Position numbers and translations under genes: made by a program
Part shown: positions 7,690 to 15,294 of the stretch, one piece after another
Numbering within the stretch: position 1 is the stretch's first letter
Layout: each line of letters opens with the position of its first letter
The notes under the pieces: generated by a model
Seen by the model: the letters and a program-made list of their open reading frames with translations, nothing else
Told to the model about the DNA's origin: nothing
Database searches by the model: none
Virus record (IMG/VR): IMGVR_UViG_3300024258_000116
Coordinates: 1-23,964 of that record
Strand: one strand, 5' to 3'
DNA length: 23,964 nucleotides
From: a virus

Positions 7690-7692
7690 GTT

Positions 7693-8112
7693 TTATACCT
7701 CGGTATCTTTTGTTGAATGTGAATAATAAACTCTGAAATGCATCGACTGTTCTATGATCGGGCGCTCCAGGTCTTTTTGCGCGGGTGCGTCATCGATGAC
7801 CGGCTCTGTTCTGTCAATAAATGCTAAACCCTGCGTTATATCCAGCATCAGTGCCTTGTGCACTTCTGCTCGAATCTGGTTAAATGTGGCTTCTGCTGTG
7901 GCGCTTTTTTTGATCTGTATATCGACTGCAAAACTTAGCGCCCGGTTAAATTGCCCGTAAGCTGAATCGATAACGGCATCTGACTCCATTTTTAATACCA
8001 GGGCTGGCACGGCTGGAATTTCTTCAAATGCTCGATGGATAGAAGCACCGGTAACAGTCAACCCCGTTAAGTTTGTTTTAATAGCCTGCAGGCTTTGTTC
8101 TGCTCTATGCAT
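7693..8112 (-). CDS. Tail terminator-like protein (gpU position), second copy
   Basis: This encodes 139 residues immediately upstream of the tube gene, where siphophage tail terminators (lambda gpU) lie. It begins with a helix (HRAEQSLQAIKTNL) and has a central PAVPALVLKMESDAV segment. It closes with IIEQSMHFRVYYSHSTKDTEV, the alternating helix-strand layout of terminator proteins. It starts two bases after the stop of a similar-sized protein of related layout, so the two may be distant paralogues or a completion/terminator pair. Family assignment rests on position and pattern only. Confidence 0.6.
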   Translation of the reverse strand: MHRAEQSLQAIKTNLTGLTVTGASIHRAFEEIPAVPALVLKMESDAVIDSAYGQFNRALSFAVDIQIKKSATAEATFNQIRAEVHKALMLDITQGLAFIDRTEPVIDDAPAQKDLERPIIEQSMHFRVYYSHSTKDTEV

Positions 8113-8113
8113 G

Positions 8114-8554
8114 TTAAGCCCCCGCCCCTACATCAAAACTGGTTTTTAAGATGACCGGGAACTCTGCAAACCCTTCTGAATAATTAGCAACAGGACGCTC
8201 TACTATTTCTAGTGGTGCAAAATTGGCGTTTATCTGATTACCGACCAGGGCGTTAAGTATCGGCGTCATAAAACTACCGGCTTCACTGGCTGTGGTTTGC
8301 GTTGCTGTATTGTTAACGTGCTTAACCATGACAGAGATCTGCCAGAACTGTGTTTCAGTCTGCACCGATCCATCGACACCCTGACTGTATTGGCCATCAC
8401 CACTGAATAAAATAACGGCTGGTAATAATTTAGACGGGTTATTAACACCGGCCATGATGGTTTCATCACTGACCGTTTTAAGCCCGGCCAATGCCAGGCT
8501 GTTAATGACTTGCAGGATGAGCGGCTCTATTTCAAATTGACTGGAGACTGGCAT
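8114..8554 (-). CDS. Tail completion/terminator-like protein, first copy
   Basis: This encodes 146 residues, with its ATG in a TAATG overlap with the gpZ-like gene. An N-terminal helix (FEIEPLILQVINSLAL) leads to LLPAVILFSGDGQYSQ, a strand pair (QFWQISVMVKHVNN), a second helix and a final FPVILKTSFDVGAGA. This matches the general design of phage tail completion and terminator proteins that join tail to head. It has the same gross layout as the gene that follows it. No catalytic motif or membrane segment is seen. Confidence 0.6.
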   Translation of the reverse strand: MPVSSQFEIEPLILQVINSLALAGLKTVSDETIMAGVNNPSKLLPAVILFSGDGQYSQGVDGSVQTETQFWQISVMVKHVNNTATQTTASEAGSFMTPILNALVGNQINANFAPLEIVERPVANYSEGFAEFPVILKTSFDVGAGA

Positions 8555-9129
8555 TAGTTCCGCCCTGTTCTCTGGTACTTTGTTTTTGCAACGTTCAGGA
8601 TATAATTCATTTCCTGATCCATTTTTTTGTATAGCTCACCGGGTATTGCCGCTTCAATTTCATCGACTGAAACAGATTGAACTGGCTCAGTGATTGAGCG
8701 GATTTTACGGCTGTTTTTATTACGATACACAACCGATGGCCGTCCATCGGCTCTCTGAATTAAAAAAGCCTCTTCATAAAATCGACGAGTACGCCCAGAT
8801 CCTACTGTAACACCTCGTTTTGATTCTTTAGCTTTACCAAGGTAACGAGCTTTTACACTGTTTGAACCAGCCCATATTTGTGCCTTTGTAGTATTAAATT
8901 TAATCTTGCTGGTTCTGACTCTGAACCCTTTTACATTTTTTGCACCTTTCTTAAAGATACTGACCGGCATAGCATTTTCTGCTGCCAGTTTTGACGCTTG
9001 TTGGCCACTGGCCCACTTAACGGTTTTTGCCAGTGTTCTATATTTTGCGGTATTAATTTCTTTTGGGAATGCCAACAGAAACTGTGCCGTATGTTTTAAA
9101 TCAATCGGGTTAATATCGACCGTAATCAT
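8554..9129 (-). CDS. Minor tail protein Z-like
   Basis: This encodes 191 residues from ATG 9129, which overlaps the upstream stop as ATGA; an upstream extension to 9156 exists but lacks coupling. It is very basic and soluble. The order FII-like, Z, terminator, tube is that of lambda (FII, Z, U, V). Recognisable stretches are TVKWASGQQASKLAAENAMP near the N-terminus, RYLGKAKESKRGVTVGSGRT in the middle and EAFLIQRADGRPSVVYRN, which fit the minor tail Z family. The product is required to complete functional tails and connect them to heads. Confidence 0.75.
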   Translation of the reverse strand: MITVDINPIDLKHTAQFLLAFPKEINTAKYRTLAKTVKWASGQQASKLAAENAMPVSIFKKGAKNVKGFRVRTSKIKFNTTKAQIWAGSNSVKARYLGKAKESKRGVTVGSGRTRRFYEEAFLIQRADGRPSVVYRNKNSRKIRSITEPVQSVSVDEIEAAIPGELYKKMDQEMNYILNVAKTKYQRTGRN

Positions 9130-9434
9130 CAGTACACCCTCACCATCACATTGCACCAGTTACCGGTTTCATAAATTGGAGCACTGATGATTGTATAGGT
9201 GACACCCTGGTAGATAACCTGGTCATCGACCGCAGGTGCTAATTGATTATAGTCTGATGTTTTAAACGAAAAAGATGGATCTGGCCGCTCTACGTCGGTA
9301 TTACCGACGCTGGTTTTTGCGTACGCATCGGCATAAACACCAACGATGTTACTGTGCGTAATAGTGCCGACCTTTACCTGGAGTTTTTCGCCCCAGGTGT
9401 TGAGGACGGCATTGTTTAGAGCGGACAGATCCAT
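9129..9434 (-). CDS. Head-tail joining protein (gpFII-like)
   Basis: This encodes 101 residues. It starts MDLSALNNAVLNTWGE and has the strand-rich core typical of FII proteins: a predicted loop before VERPDPSFSFKTSDYNQLAPAVDD and then QVIYQGVTYTIISAPIYE, comparable to the lambda pattern of a domain that ends with a measured oxidation-like 'ITIGEENFWVDRV' stretch. The gene lies between capsid-related genes and gpZ, as in lambda. FII caps the portal/W complex on filled heads and offers the tail docking surface. Confidence 0.7.
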   Translation of the reverse strand: MDLSALNNAVLNTWGEKLQVKVGTITHSNIVGVYADAYAKTSVGNTDVERPDPSFSFKTSDYNQLAPAVDDQVIYQGVTYTIISAPIYETGNWCNVMVRVY

Positions 9435-9440
9435 AAGGCC

Positions 9441-9638
9441 CTACTTAGGAGATTCCGTTTTTTCAGCTTCAGCGGGTTTTACCGCTTTTGCCGGTTTCTG
9501 AATATCAACCAGCGAGCCAAGTGCAATGTACCGCTTAACATCGTCATCACTGATGCCAAGGTCTTTTTGCGAGACCTCAACACCAGACTCGATAACTTTG
9601 TCTTTAGTGATATGAAACGTGCTGTTTGTGATAAACAT
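9441..9638 (-). CDS. Small charged protein in the gpFI position
   Basis: This encodes 65 residues from ATG 9638. A GGGGTGA ribosome site precedes it, and the upstream codons to 9674 lie inside the capsid gene and are not needed. The first 50 residues form one compact unit (FHITKDKVIESGVEVSQKD ... DVKRYIALGSLVDI). The end is Lys/Ala/Glu/Pro-rich and probably disordered (KPAKAVKPAEAEKTESPK). It follows the major capsid gene, where lambda has FI, a packaging accessory. A role by position only; no sequence match to FI is claimed. Confidence 0.65.
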   Translation of the reverse strand: MFITNSTFHITKDKVIESGVEVSQKDLGISDDDVKRYIALGSLVDIQKPAKAVKPAEAEKTESPK

Positions 9639-9649
9639 GGCAATCACCC

Positions 9650-10666
9650 CTATGCGACTGTTGCAGCCAGGCAACCATTAACATTGCAAGGCACAACCAA
9701 CGGTGCAGATTGAGTAAGCACCTGACGAACTGCAGGGTCTTGTGGCACCCATGACTTAGGAAAGTATTCCATCGCAATCAAACCAGCCGCATCATCAAGA
9801 ATCGCACCATGCGCCTGAATACCTTCGAGTCCTGCACCACCGAGAATAACAGTTTTATTGGGCAACATTGGCTGAGTTGCACCGGCATCATCGACATACC
9901 ATTCAGCATAAGTGTAAAAATTGAAGTTACCGATTGAACCCTGATACACACCACCCACATTACTTTGTGAATTGCTGCTGAAGTTTGCAGCAACATCACG
10001 ACGATAGTTAAGCTGTGCCTGAACTTCGGTTGATGCAAAGAACAGTTCCCAGGCATCTGCATCCATTGTGATATCAGTCACACCGACCCCACCATTTTTA
10101 AGCACTAACAAAGCCCAGGCGCGTAGATTAGCCAATGGGTTAACCCCGGCAGCACCCCAGGCAGTGGCACCAGCCAGCGTAACACTTAATGCAGCATTAC
10201 GACCAAAGTCGATATTTTGCGTGGGAAATTTATCACCAGACAGGGTAATAGCACCGGTACGCAGGGCAGAAGCTGCCATCCATTCCTTACGACGAGTAAT
10301 CTGGCCGATATGGTCTGCAATAGTCGCTGCAATACGCGCCATTTGACGGTCTGCTGGTGACAGCGTTCCGCCTATTTGCTCACCTGCCATACGCTTTAAC
10401 GCGCCTGATGGTGCCAACGGTGTACGAGGTTTAACATAGGCAGGTTTAACGCTTTTAGCGACCATGCCGGTTTCCTGTACGATTTGACCTTCAACAACTG
10501 CCGACACTAATGGCGCAAGGCGTCGAGCTGTCGTGACTACATCGAAGTTAATTTCCTCCGTTGCGTGAACTTGCACCGAAGGAAAATAGGTATCGAGTAA
10601 AAATGATGACGGGCGGTTCATGAGTTCAACCACTTTCGCCAGTACGTTTGTAGAAAAGATATCCAT
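9650..10666 (-). CDS. Major capsid protein (lambda gpE family)
   Basis: This encodes 338 residues, close to the 341 of lambda gpE. It starts MDIFSTNVLAKVVELMNRP and FLLDTYFP, a clear gpE-type opening. It continues with ARRLAPLVSAVVEGQIV, a long helix around 120-160 (MARIAATIADHIGQITRRKEW), and ends FPKSWVPQDPAVRQVLTQSAPLVVP. HK97-fold shell subunit, assembled on the scaffold from the protease gene upstream and stabilised by the decoration protein. A GGAG ribosome site lies 9 bases before the ATG. Confidence 0.92.
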   Translation of the reverse strand: MDIFSTNVLAKVVELMNRPSSFLLDTYFPSVQVHATEEINFDVVTTARRLAPLVSAVVEGQIVQETGMVAKSVKPAYVKPRTPLAPSGALKRMAGEQIGGTLSPADRQMARIAATIADHIGQITRRKEWMAASALRTGAITLSGDKFPTQNIDFGRNAALSVTLAGATAWGAAGVNPLANLRAWALLVLKNGGVGVTDITMDADAWELFFASTEVQAQLNYRRDVAANFSSNSQSNVGGVYQGSIGNFNFYTYAEWYVDDAGATQPMLPNKTVILGGAGLEGIQAHGAILDDAAGLIAMEYFPKSWVPQDPAVRQVLTQSAPLVVPCNVNGCLAATVA

Positions 10667-10681
10667 TGTTATTATCTCCAG

Positions 10682-11050
10682 TTATGCGCTAACAGATGGA
10701 ACAAGCACAATGCCTTTTCCACGCAGGGTTTCACGGACGCTGTCCGCAGTGTGGCCAGTGCCATAAGTGACAGCGGACTCGTCAAAGTCACCACGGCTGT
10801 ATGCTAGTGTTACCACATCAGCCGCCGTTGCATCGACATCTTCAGCCAGAATTAAATCGGCTGTTTGTGAACCATCACCAGCAGCAGACAGGCTTAAAAT
10901 ATGCTTACCGGATGCAGTAATCTTGCCAAGCAATGCGCCACGACTTAAAACCTGACCGGTTAAAATAGTGACTTTTTGCCCAACCAGCAGATGAGCGTTA
11001 TTACCCACCAGGCGATCTGGTGAATAGATTGTTGATGTAAATTCAGACAT
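10682..11050 (-). CDS. Head decoration protein (lambda gpD family)
   Basis: This encodes 122 residues (lambda gpD has 110). It trimerises on the expanded capsid surface and stabilises the shell. Seen features: a flexible N-terminus (SEFTSTIYSPDRLVGNN), the strand GQKVTILTGQVLSRGALLGKI, then SQTADLILAEDVDAT and YSRGDFDESAVTYG, and the closing RGKGIVLVPSVSA. All are characteristic of this family. It lies directly before the capsid gene, as in lambda. Confidence 0.92.
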   Translation of the reverse strand: MSEFTSTIYSPDRLVGNNAHLLVGQKVTILTGQVLSRGALLGKITASGKHILSLSAAGDGSQTADLILAEDVDATAADVVTLAYSRGDFDESAVTYGTGHTADSVRETLRGKGIVLVPSVSA

Positions 11051-11063
11051 GAGTTATTCCCCC

Positions 11064-11444
11064 TTATGACTGGACCAGTGAAACTACTTTCGCAGCTAAC
11101 TGATCATCGGTTAATTCGGATCCTTCACCGGTATCAACACCGATCTCTGGATTACCCAGGGCATCCATTGCGGCGGTGAAACCATTTGTTGCTTTTGCCG
11201 GTACTGCAACCAGAAATTTGTCTGCAGCTTCAGCTTCAAGACCGTTTTCGATTGCAGCTGATAGCGTTGCATCGATCTTGCCTTTGGCTGAGTCGAGTTT
11301 AAGAATAGAGTTGATGCGGGTTTGCTCCGCTTCGCGTCCAGCTTGTAGACCAGTCTCGTGACCTTCTGCTTTTGCGTTGGCAACAGCAGAGTCGAGATCG
11401 GCCTGTGAAATGACGGACGTTATGCCCGTTTCTTTTTCAGACAT
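11064..11444 (-). CDS. Nested scaffold protein (lambda Nu3-like), in-frame internal start
   Basis: This encodes 126 residues in the same frame as the protease C-terminus, starting MSEKETGITSV. A strong GGAG ribosome site lies at 11451-11454, 6 bases before the ATG, which is not needed for the long protein. In lambda the scaffold Nu3 is made from such an internal start within gene C. The product is helical with coiled-coil-like charge (ISQADLDSAVANAKAEGH, EAEQTRINSILKLD). It guides capsid assembly and is degraded or lost on maturation. The start and ribosome site are seen; the separate product is inferred from lambda. Confidence 0.65.
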   Translation of the reverse strand: MSEKETGITSVISQADLDSAVANAKAEGHETGLQAGREAEQTRINSILKLDSAKGKIDATLSAAIENGLEAEAADKFLVAVPAKATNGFTAAMDALGNPEIGVDTGEGSELTDDQLAAKVVSLVQS

Positions 11445-12347
11445 AATTGTCTCCGGTGATTTACTGGCTGTTGCCAGTGTTGATAAAACTGGTTGCTGTA
11501 TTTCCGCTTCCAGTAGGTTAAGCGCTTCATCATGCGAGGCAATCTGGTCTATTAAACCAACGTCCATAGCATCCTTAGCAGTGTAAATTTGGGCTTGTGT
11601 ATCGATAACATCTTGCTCACTCATGCTAGTGCGACCACTTGCAACATGACGAACAAAGATATCGTAATTTTGATCGACAATATTTTGATAAGTGCCTTGT
11701 GCCTGTTTACTTAAAGGCGCATGACTGCTGCCATCAATTTTGTGATGGCCTGCATAGATTGGCGTGTATTTTTTACCGGCTTTTGCATGTGCTTTGCTTT
11801 GGTCCAGGTGCATCATGATGACGCCTATTGAACCGACCATAGCGGTTTCTGGTGCAATGATTCTGCTAGCACTGGCACCTATTGCGTAAGCAGCACTGAA
11901 CATGCTTTCATTACTAAGAGCCCAAACAGTTTTTACAGAATCTATACGTTTTATTTCTGCAGCCAGGTCAAACAATCCAGAGACAGATCCACCCGGCGAA
12001 TCGACATCGAGCAAGATTGCTTTAACGTCTTGATCTTTTTCAGCTTTGCGTAATTGACTGGCCAACCGGCTATAGCTGGTCATACCCGACAGCGCATCCA
12101 GAAAACCAGCACGATGTGTTAGTGAGCCCATGACAGAGATAACAGCAATTCCACTCGTGGTCATCTGGTACGGCTTACGCTCTGTATTGCTTGGAAATGC
12201 AGCAGCATCAACTTCTGGTGGCTTACCCATTGAGTAACCCTGAATAACATTATGCAGAATTTCTGCTTTACCAGGTGCTATCATCAAAGGCGTGTCGTAA
12301 AGCAAGCCTTGGATAAGTTGATACTTAAATTGTTCAACTTCAGGCAT
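11064..12347 (-). CDS. Head maturation protease with C-terminal scaffold (S49, lambda gpC type)
   Basis: This encodes 427 residues from ATG 12347, which overlaps the portal stop by 8 bases. The frame extends upstream to 12479, but that part lies wholly inside the portal gene and reads as Lys/Met-rich nonsense. The protease domain (about 60-260) is S49/SppA-like: GSLTHRAG, the VDSPGGSVSG strand-loop, Ser151 in MFSAAYAIGASA as nucleophile, SIGVIM, and Lys203 in HHKIDGS as likely base. The Ser-Lys spacing of 52 equals that of bacterial SppA. Residues from 302 form the scaffold region with a helical, charged middle. It processes the procapsid; neighbours are portal, D and E. Confidence 0.88.
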   Translation of the reverse strand: MPEVEQFKYQLIQGLLYDTPLMIAPGKAEILHNVIQGYSMGKPPEVDAAAFPSNTERKPYQMTTSGIAVISVMGSLTHRAGFLDALSGMTSYSRLASQLRKAEKDQDVKAILLDVDSPGGSVSGLFDLAAEIKRIDSVKTVWALSNESMFSAAYAIGASASRIIAPETAMVGSIGVIMMHLDQSKAHAKAGKKYTPIYAGHHKIDGSSHAPLSKQAQGTYQNIVDQNYDIFVRHVASGRTSMSEQDVIDTQAQIYTAKDAMDVGLIDQIASHDEALNLLEAEIQQPVLSTLATASKSPETIMSEKETGITSVISQADLDSAVANAKAEGHETGLQAGREAEQTRINSILKLDSAKGKIDATLSAAIENGLEAEAADKFLVAVPAKATNGFTAAMDALGNPEIGVDTGEGSELTDDQLAAKVVSLVQS

Positions 12348-13938
12348 TAGCCGATTCCTCTTTTTTGGTTTTTTCTTCATCATCTGATTTATCTTGATCT
12401 GTTTCCCGAGAAACATCCGGCGCATACTCAACTTCATGCACACTCGGCAAACCAAGTTCTTGCGCATAATCGTTTTCAAACTTGCGCTGTTCTAAAGTTT
12501 CGCGCCAGTCCAGACCCTGTTCCGCGCATTCGTTTTCCAGAGTAGACACACCAATATCCATTCTGATTTTCGCCGCATTGGCTTCCTTAACTGGGTCAAC
12601 CCAACCACGTCCGGACATGATCCAGCGGCAGCGTAAATAGGCATATTTATTGTCGTAATAATCTGGTGCTTCGACTCTGCCCAGGTTAATGGCTTCTTCT
12701 AGCCATAATTCATAAACAACGTTCAACCAGTAATCAGATATCCAGCGACGACGGCCCCAGAAATAACGCCAGGCTTCGAGCAATGCCATGCGTCCTGATG
12801 AATAATTGACGTTTGAAAAGTCCTTCATCAACAGTTCGTATGGAATATTTAAACCAACTGCCATATTGCGATGTAGACTCTGCATGAATGAGTCATAAGC
12901 AGAGTTATTGCGCCCGGCATTAAGCAGGTGCATTTTTGTGCCTGGTGGTGTTTTTAATACGGCACCACCGGATAGCCTGGGTTTGTATCCACCTAAAAAT
13001 TCGTTGTATTTTTTCTCGGCATTTTCACCGAAAATACTGTTCATAGTTTCCTGATCGAGATCAGATTCCAGCACGGCAGCAATCAGTGAATTTGCAATAG
13101 CGGTTTGCAGTTCGGTAACGGTGTACTTACCAGCCATTTTAAATTCACGCATAACCGATGAAATTAATGGCTTTCCACGACTTGCTCCGGCACGTTTTTT
13201 ATCATGCAGGTGAATAACACGACGACGACCCCAATCGGTGAAAGCGGGAATGCGCTGGTACTCATCGGCCCCGGCATACACAAATCCGTATTTTTCACCC
13301 GGATGGTTTTTCATGATCCAGTATTCGATAGGCCGACCGTGCTGGTCATGCTGTACGCCACCACTCAGGTTCTTTTTCTGTTCCATGCCTGAAGGTGTGT
13401 CGAGTCTGTCAGACTCCATGACCTGTAATCGAGTTGCCCATCGCGTAGCTGGCAGGGGCTTCCAGAGCGGTAACGCCAGTCCATCACCATTGGTAAAAGC
13501 ACCGGAAAACATTTGCTGAGTTAAACCCAGTAGATTGAGTTCGCCACCGGCATCACATTCTGTGGTTTCTGCCCAGCTTCTAAATTGTGCTTCTGTGTTG
13601 TCTGCCCATTCCTGCGCCCAGTCGATAGTTTTACCCAACAATTTATAATCTGGTTTCGCACTTAGGCGCAGGCTGGAACCAATAATATTATCTTTGTGGG
13701 TTTGTTCTGCGCCAGAAGCTATGCCGTTATTGCGGTCAAGGTCACGAGAGCGACCCACCATCGTGACAAGCTCTTCAATCAAATCTATATCTGGTGATGC
13801 TGGCAGGGGATTCCAGTCACCGATTGCACGGTCACTGAGTGACGCCGCATCATGAGCACTGGCCGCCAATGTTGGCAGTTGCTCTATGCCAGCCAGGTCA
13901 GGTGATTGATTATCGAGTGCCAGTTGTGAATCCATCAT
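12340..13938 (-). CDS. Portal protein (lambda gpB family)
   Basis: This encodes 532 residues (lambda gpB 533). It forms the dodecameric ring through which DNA is packaged and ejected. Family landmarks are ASLSDRAIGDWNPLPASPD and LVTMVGRSRDLDRNNGIASG near the N-terminus, then HKDNIIGSSLRLSAKPD, SGAFTNGDGLALPLW, and VMESDRLDTPSGMEQ. In the middle come HLHDKKRAGASRGKPLISSV and NVNYSSGRMALLEAWRYFWG. The last 25 residues are highly charged (DQDKSDDEEKTKKEESANA) and probably disordered. It starts one base after the gpW-like gene stop and overlaps the protease start. Confidence 0.95.
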   Translation of the reverse strand: MMDSQLALDNQSPDLAGIEQLPTLAASAHDAASLSDRAIGDWNPLPASPDIDLIEELVTMVGRSRDLDRNNGIASGAEQTHKDNIIGSSLRLSAKPDYKLLGKTIDWAQEWADNTEAQFRSWAETTECDAGGELNLLGLTQQMFSGAFTNGDGLALPLWKPLPATRWATRLQVMESDRLDTPSGMEQKKNLSGGVQHDQHGRPIEYWIMKNHPGEKYGFVYAGADEYQRIPAFTDWGRRRVIHLHDKKRAGASRGKPLISSVMREFKMAGKYTVTELQTAIANSLIAAVLESDLDQETMNSIFGENAEKKYNEFLGGYKPRLSGGAVLKTPPGTKMHLLNAGRNNSAYDSFMQSLHRNMAVGLNIPYELLMKDFSNVNYSSGRMALLEAWRYFWGRRRWISDYWLNVVYELWLEEAINLGRVEAPDYYDNKYAYLRCRWIMSGRGWVDPVKEANAAKIRMDIGVSTLENECAEQGLDWRETLEQRKFENDYAQELGLPSVHEVEYAPDVSRETDQDKSDDEEKTKKEESANA

Positions 13939-14184
13939 TTACCCCAGGTACACCGGGCCAGACGGTAAACCAGAAGCTTTTGCCGCTTCTGATGCCAGCT
14001 TGTTTTCGTATTCTTTGCGGCGGGTTGTTATCCAGGCTTCATCGGCCTGGGTGAGGCTGCGTCCATTAACTGAGATTTGCTGTCCGGCACCCACGGCGAC
14101 CTCGACACGTATCCAGTAGGTGTAGTGTTCTAGGGTGGTTCTGTTTTCGGGATTGGGTAATCCGTTGTCGATGTCTATTGCCAT
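13939..14184 (-). CDS. gpW-like head-tail joining protein
   Basis: This encodes 81 residues. It lies immediately before the portal, the position of gpW in lambda-type head clusters. Features: a central strand pair (QQISVNGRSLTQADEAWI) and a helix (TTRRKEYENKLASEAAKAS), ending SGLPSGPVYLG, comparable to the gpW pattern of a strand pair, helix and glycine-rich tail (lambda ends RRGPAGFYV). gpW attaches to the portal and lets the tail join. In this genome the gene is separated from the terminase genes by the roughly 7-kb cassette, and a palindrome lies 24 bases upstream of its ATG. Confidence 0.75.
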   Translation of the reverse strand: MAIDIDNGLPNPENRTTLEHYTYWIRVEVAVGAGQQISVNGRSLTQADEAWITTRRKEYENKLASEAAKASGLPSGPVYLG

Positions 14185-14191
14185 GCGACGG

Positions 14192-14197
14192 ACTATG
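14192..14197 (-). promoter_or_regulatory. Possible -10 box for gpW-portal transcription
   Basis: The minus strand reads CATAGT, four of six matches to TATAAT. Its centre is 27.5 bases from the centre of the palindrome at 14208-14236, exactly the distance found for the -10-like box at the other palindrome copy. Weak alone; the equal spacing is what makes it worth listing. Confidence 0.35.
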
Positions 14198-14207
14198 CCA
14201 GAATGTT

Positions 14208-14236
14208 TGTCCGGTTTTTAGGGAGAAAACCGGACA
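14208..14236. repeat. Interrupted palindrome, copy 1 (cassette left border)
   Basis: Arms TGTCCGGTTTT (14208-14218) and AAAACCGGACA (14226-14236) pair perfectly over 11 bases around the 7-base spacer TAGGGAG. With flanking bases the unit is a 32-base sequence shared, with one change, with copy 2 at 21112-21140, in the same orientation. There is no T-run on either side, so an intrinsic terminator is unlikely. A protein-binding dyad or recombination border fits better. Confidence 0.9.
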
Positions 14237-14240
14237 GGTG

Positions 14241-14246
14241 TATAAT
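14241..14246 (+). promoter_or_regulatory. Extended -10 promoter for the plus-strand gene
   Basis: A perfect TATAAT preceded by TG (TGTATAAT, extended -10) lies 4 bases beyond the palindrome and about 12 bases before the first ATG of the only well-supported plus-strand phage gene. No clear -35; the palindrome occupies that region, so occupation of the dyad could control this promoter. Confidence 0.6.
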
Positions 14247-14258
14247 CGTTAATTTTTG

Positions 14259-14699
14259 ATGACCAAAACCATGAAATGTGAGCCTACCTGGATAGATATA
14301 ACCTCCGCTATATCACTCCCAATAATTGCTGCTATTGGATTATTAATCGCATATGTTCAATGGAAAACCAATCAAAATCGACTAAAGAATGAGTTATTTG
14401 ATAGAAGATATGAAGTATTTATAAATATAAAAACATTTCTTTCAGACCTCTCTAGAGAAGGAAATTTAAGTAGTGAAACTCAAGATAACTTCCGCAGATC
14501 AATTATTGGAATCAGATTTATTTTCGATAAAAAAACTTATAATTACGTCTGGAATGACCTTTGGTGCAAAGCCGTAGAAATGGATTTAGCTCATACACAA
14601 AAAAAACACACCAAAAGAGCGGAGCTAATGAAAGAACTAATGACTGAATTTTCAAACATAGAAGATAAATTTGAACCTTATATGCAGCTAAAATATTAA
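14259..14699 (+). CDS. Opposite-strand membrane protein (moron)
   Basis: This encodes 146 residues from ATG 14259; ATG 14271 is an equal alternative and a TTG lies at 14256. One membrane helix sits at about residues 15-35 (SLPIIAAIGLLIAYV). It is followed by QWKTNQNRLKNELFDRRYEVF and a long soluble helical domain (IKTFLSDLSREG, RRSIIGIRFIF, KAVEMDLAHTQKKHTKRAEL). The W.TN.NRLK.ELFDRRY.V signature recurs in uncharacterised bacterial membrane proteins. The gene is clearly AT-richer than its neighbours, opposes the late operon, has its own extended -10, and its stop overlaps the convergent gene by 4 bases. These are the marks of a gene expressed in the lysogen. An exclusion or defence role is possible but not shown by sequence. 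Confidence 0.8.
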   Translation: MTKTMKCEPTWIDITSAISLPIIAAIGLLIAYVQWKTNQNRLKNELFDRRYEVFINIKTFLSDLSREGNLSSETQDNFRRSIIGIRFIFDKKTYNYVWNDLWCKAVEMDLAHTQKKHTKRAELMKELMTEFSNIEDKFEPYMQLKY

Positions 14700-15034
14700 C
14701 TAATATGACCTTGCTCTGCCTCACCTTCTAGCACCCAGGGTAATTCGCTATCACCATCAGATACTTTTATTTCCATCTTTATTTCACCCACTTTGACAGA
14801 CCCCAAACTAGACTTAGGAATATCTACCACAATTTTTGATGCACTCCAATCACCTTCACCATCTGTATGGTCAACCGTGACAGGGTCAACCAATAATGAC
14901 GAACGATCACTGGATATTATCGCTGCCTGCACAGTGGCTGTAATCGGTATATCGAATGTACTGGACACATCATTAACTATTTTTTTAAGAGTTATTACAA
15001 AATGGGCATCATACCCAGTGGTTAGGGTGAACAT
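14696..15034 (-). CDS. Small fibre-associated protein
   Basis: This encodes 112 residues, beta-rich: a strand-forming start (MFTLTTGYDAHFVITLKKIV), then IPITATVQAAIISSDRSSLL, GDWSASKIVVDIPKSS and KVGEIKMEIKVSDG, ending ELPWVLEGEAEQGHIS. This is the plan of small Ig-like or baseplate-upper-type phage structural proteins. It overlaps the preceding gene by 13 bases and follows the giant fibre, so a fibre or tail-tip partner role is inferred. Last minus-strand gene of the cassette. Confidence 0.65.
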   Translation of the reverse strand: MFTLTTGYDAHFVITLKKIVNDVSSTFDIPITATVQAAIISSDRSSLLVDPVTVDHTDGEGDWSASKIVVDIPKSSLGSVKVGEIKMEIKVSDGDSELPWVLEGEAEQGHIS

Positions 15035-15294
15035 TGCAGGGTTGCCTCATATTGTGTTTGAGTGATTTCAGCAGTTAGAACAGTTTTCACTTGTGCCGTC
15101 AATGGCTTTATTTCTATTTCTGCCCGTTGTTCTGGCTGACGGATATCGACCATGAGCACCGCATTATTATTCATGACTTCAGCCACGATGCCTGGGCAGT
15201 TACCACCTAGCTGGTTATTTAAATGGTCCCAAAAAGTAGTGCCTGCCTGCACCGGCAAAGAGCTATTGCCCGTAATTATTTGCCAGAGTGTCAT
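15022..15294 (-). CDS. Small protein after the giant fibre
   Basis: This encodes 90 residues, with its ATG overlapping the fibre stop as ATGA. It opens MTLWQIITGNSSLPVQAGTT and has a middle hydrophobic strand NNNAVLMVDIRQPEQRAEIE. No signal peptide, membrane helix or motif that I recognise. Tight coupling to the fibre gene argues for a chaperone or structural partner, as small genes after phage fibres often are. Confidence 0.65.
   Translation of the reverse strand: MTLWQIITGNSSLPVQAGTTFWDHLNNQLGGNCPGIVAEVMNNNAVLMVDIRQPEQRAEIEIKPLTAQVKTVLTAEITQTQYEATLQCSP

Noticed and set aside
12348-12479. Extended N-terminus for the protease gene
   Set aside because: It lies entirely within the portal gene and encodes Met/Lys-rich nonsense. 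The ATG at 12347 overlapping the portal stop fits family length and operon style.
14208-14236. Intrinsic terminator at the palindromes
   Set aside because: The stem is GC-rich only at its outer end and no T-run follows on either strand at either copy.
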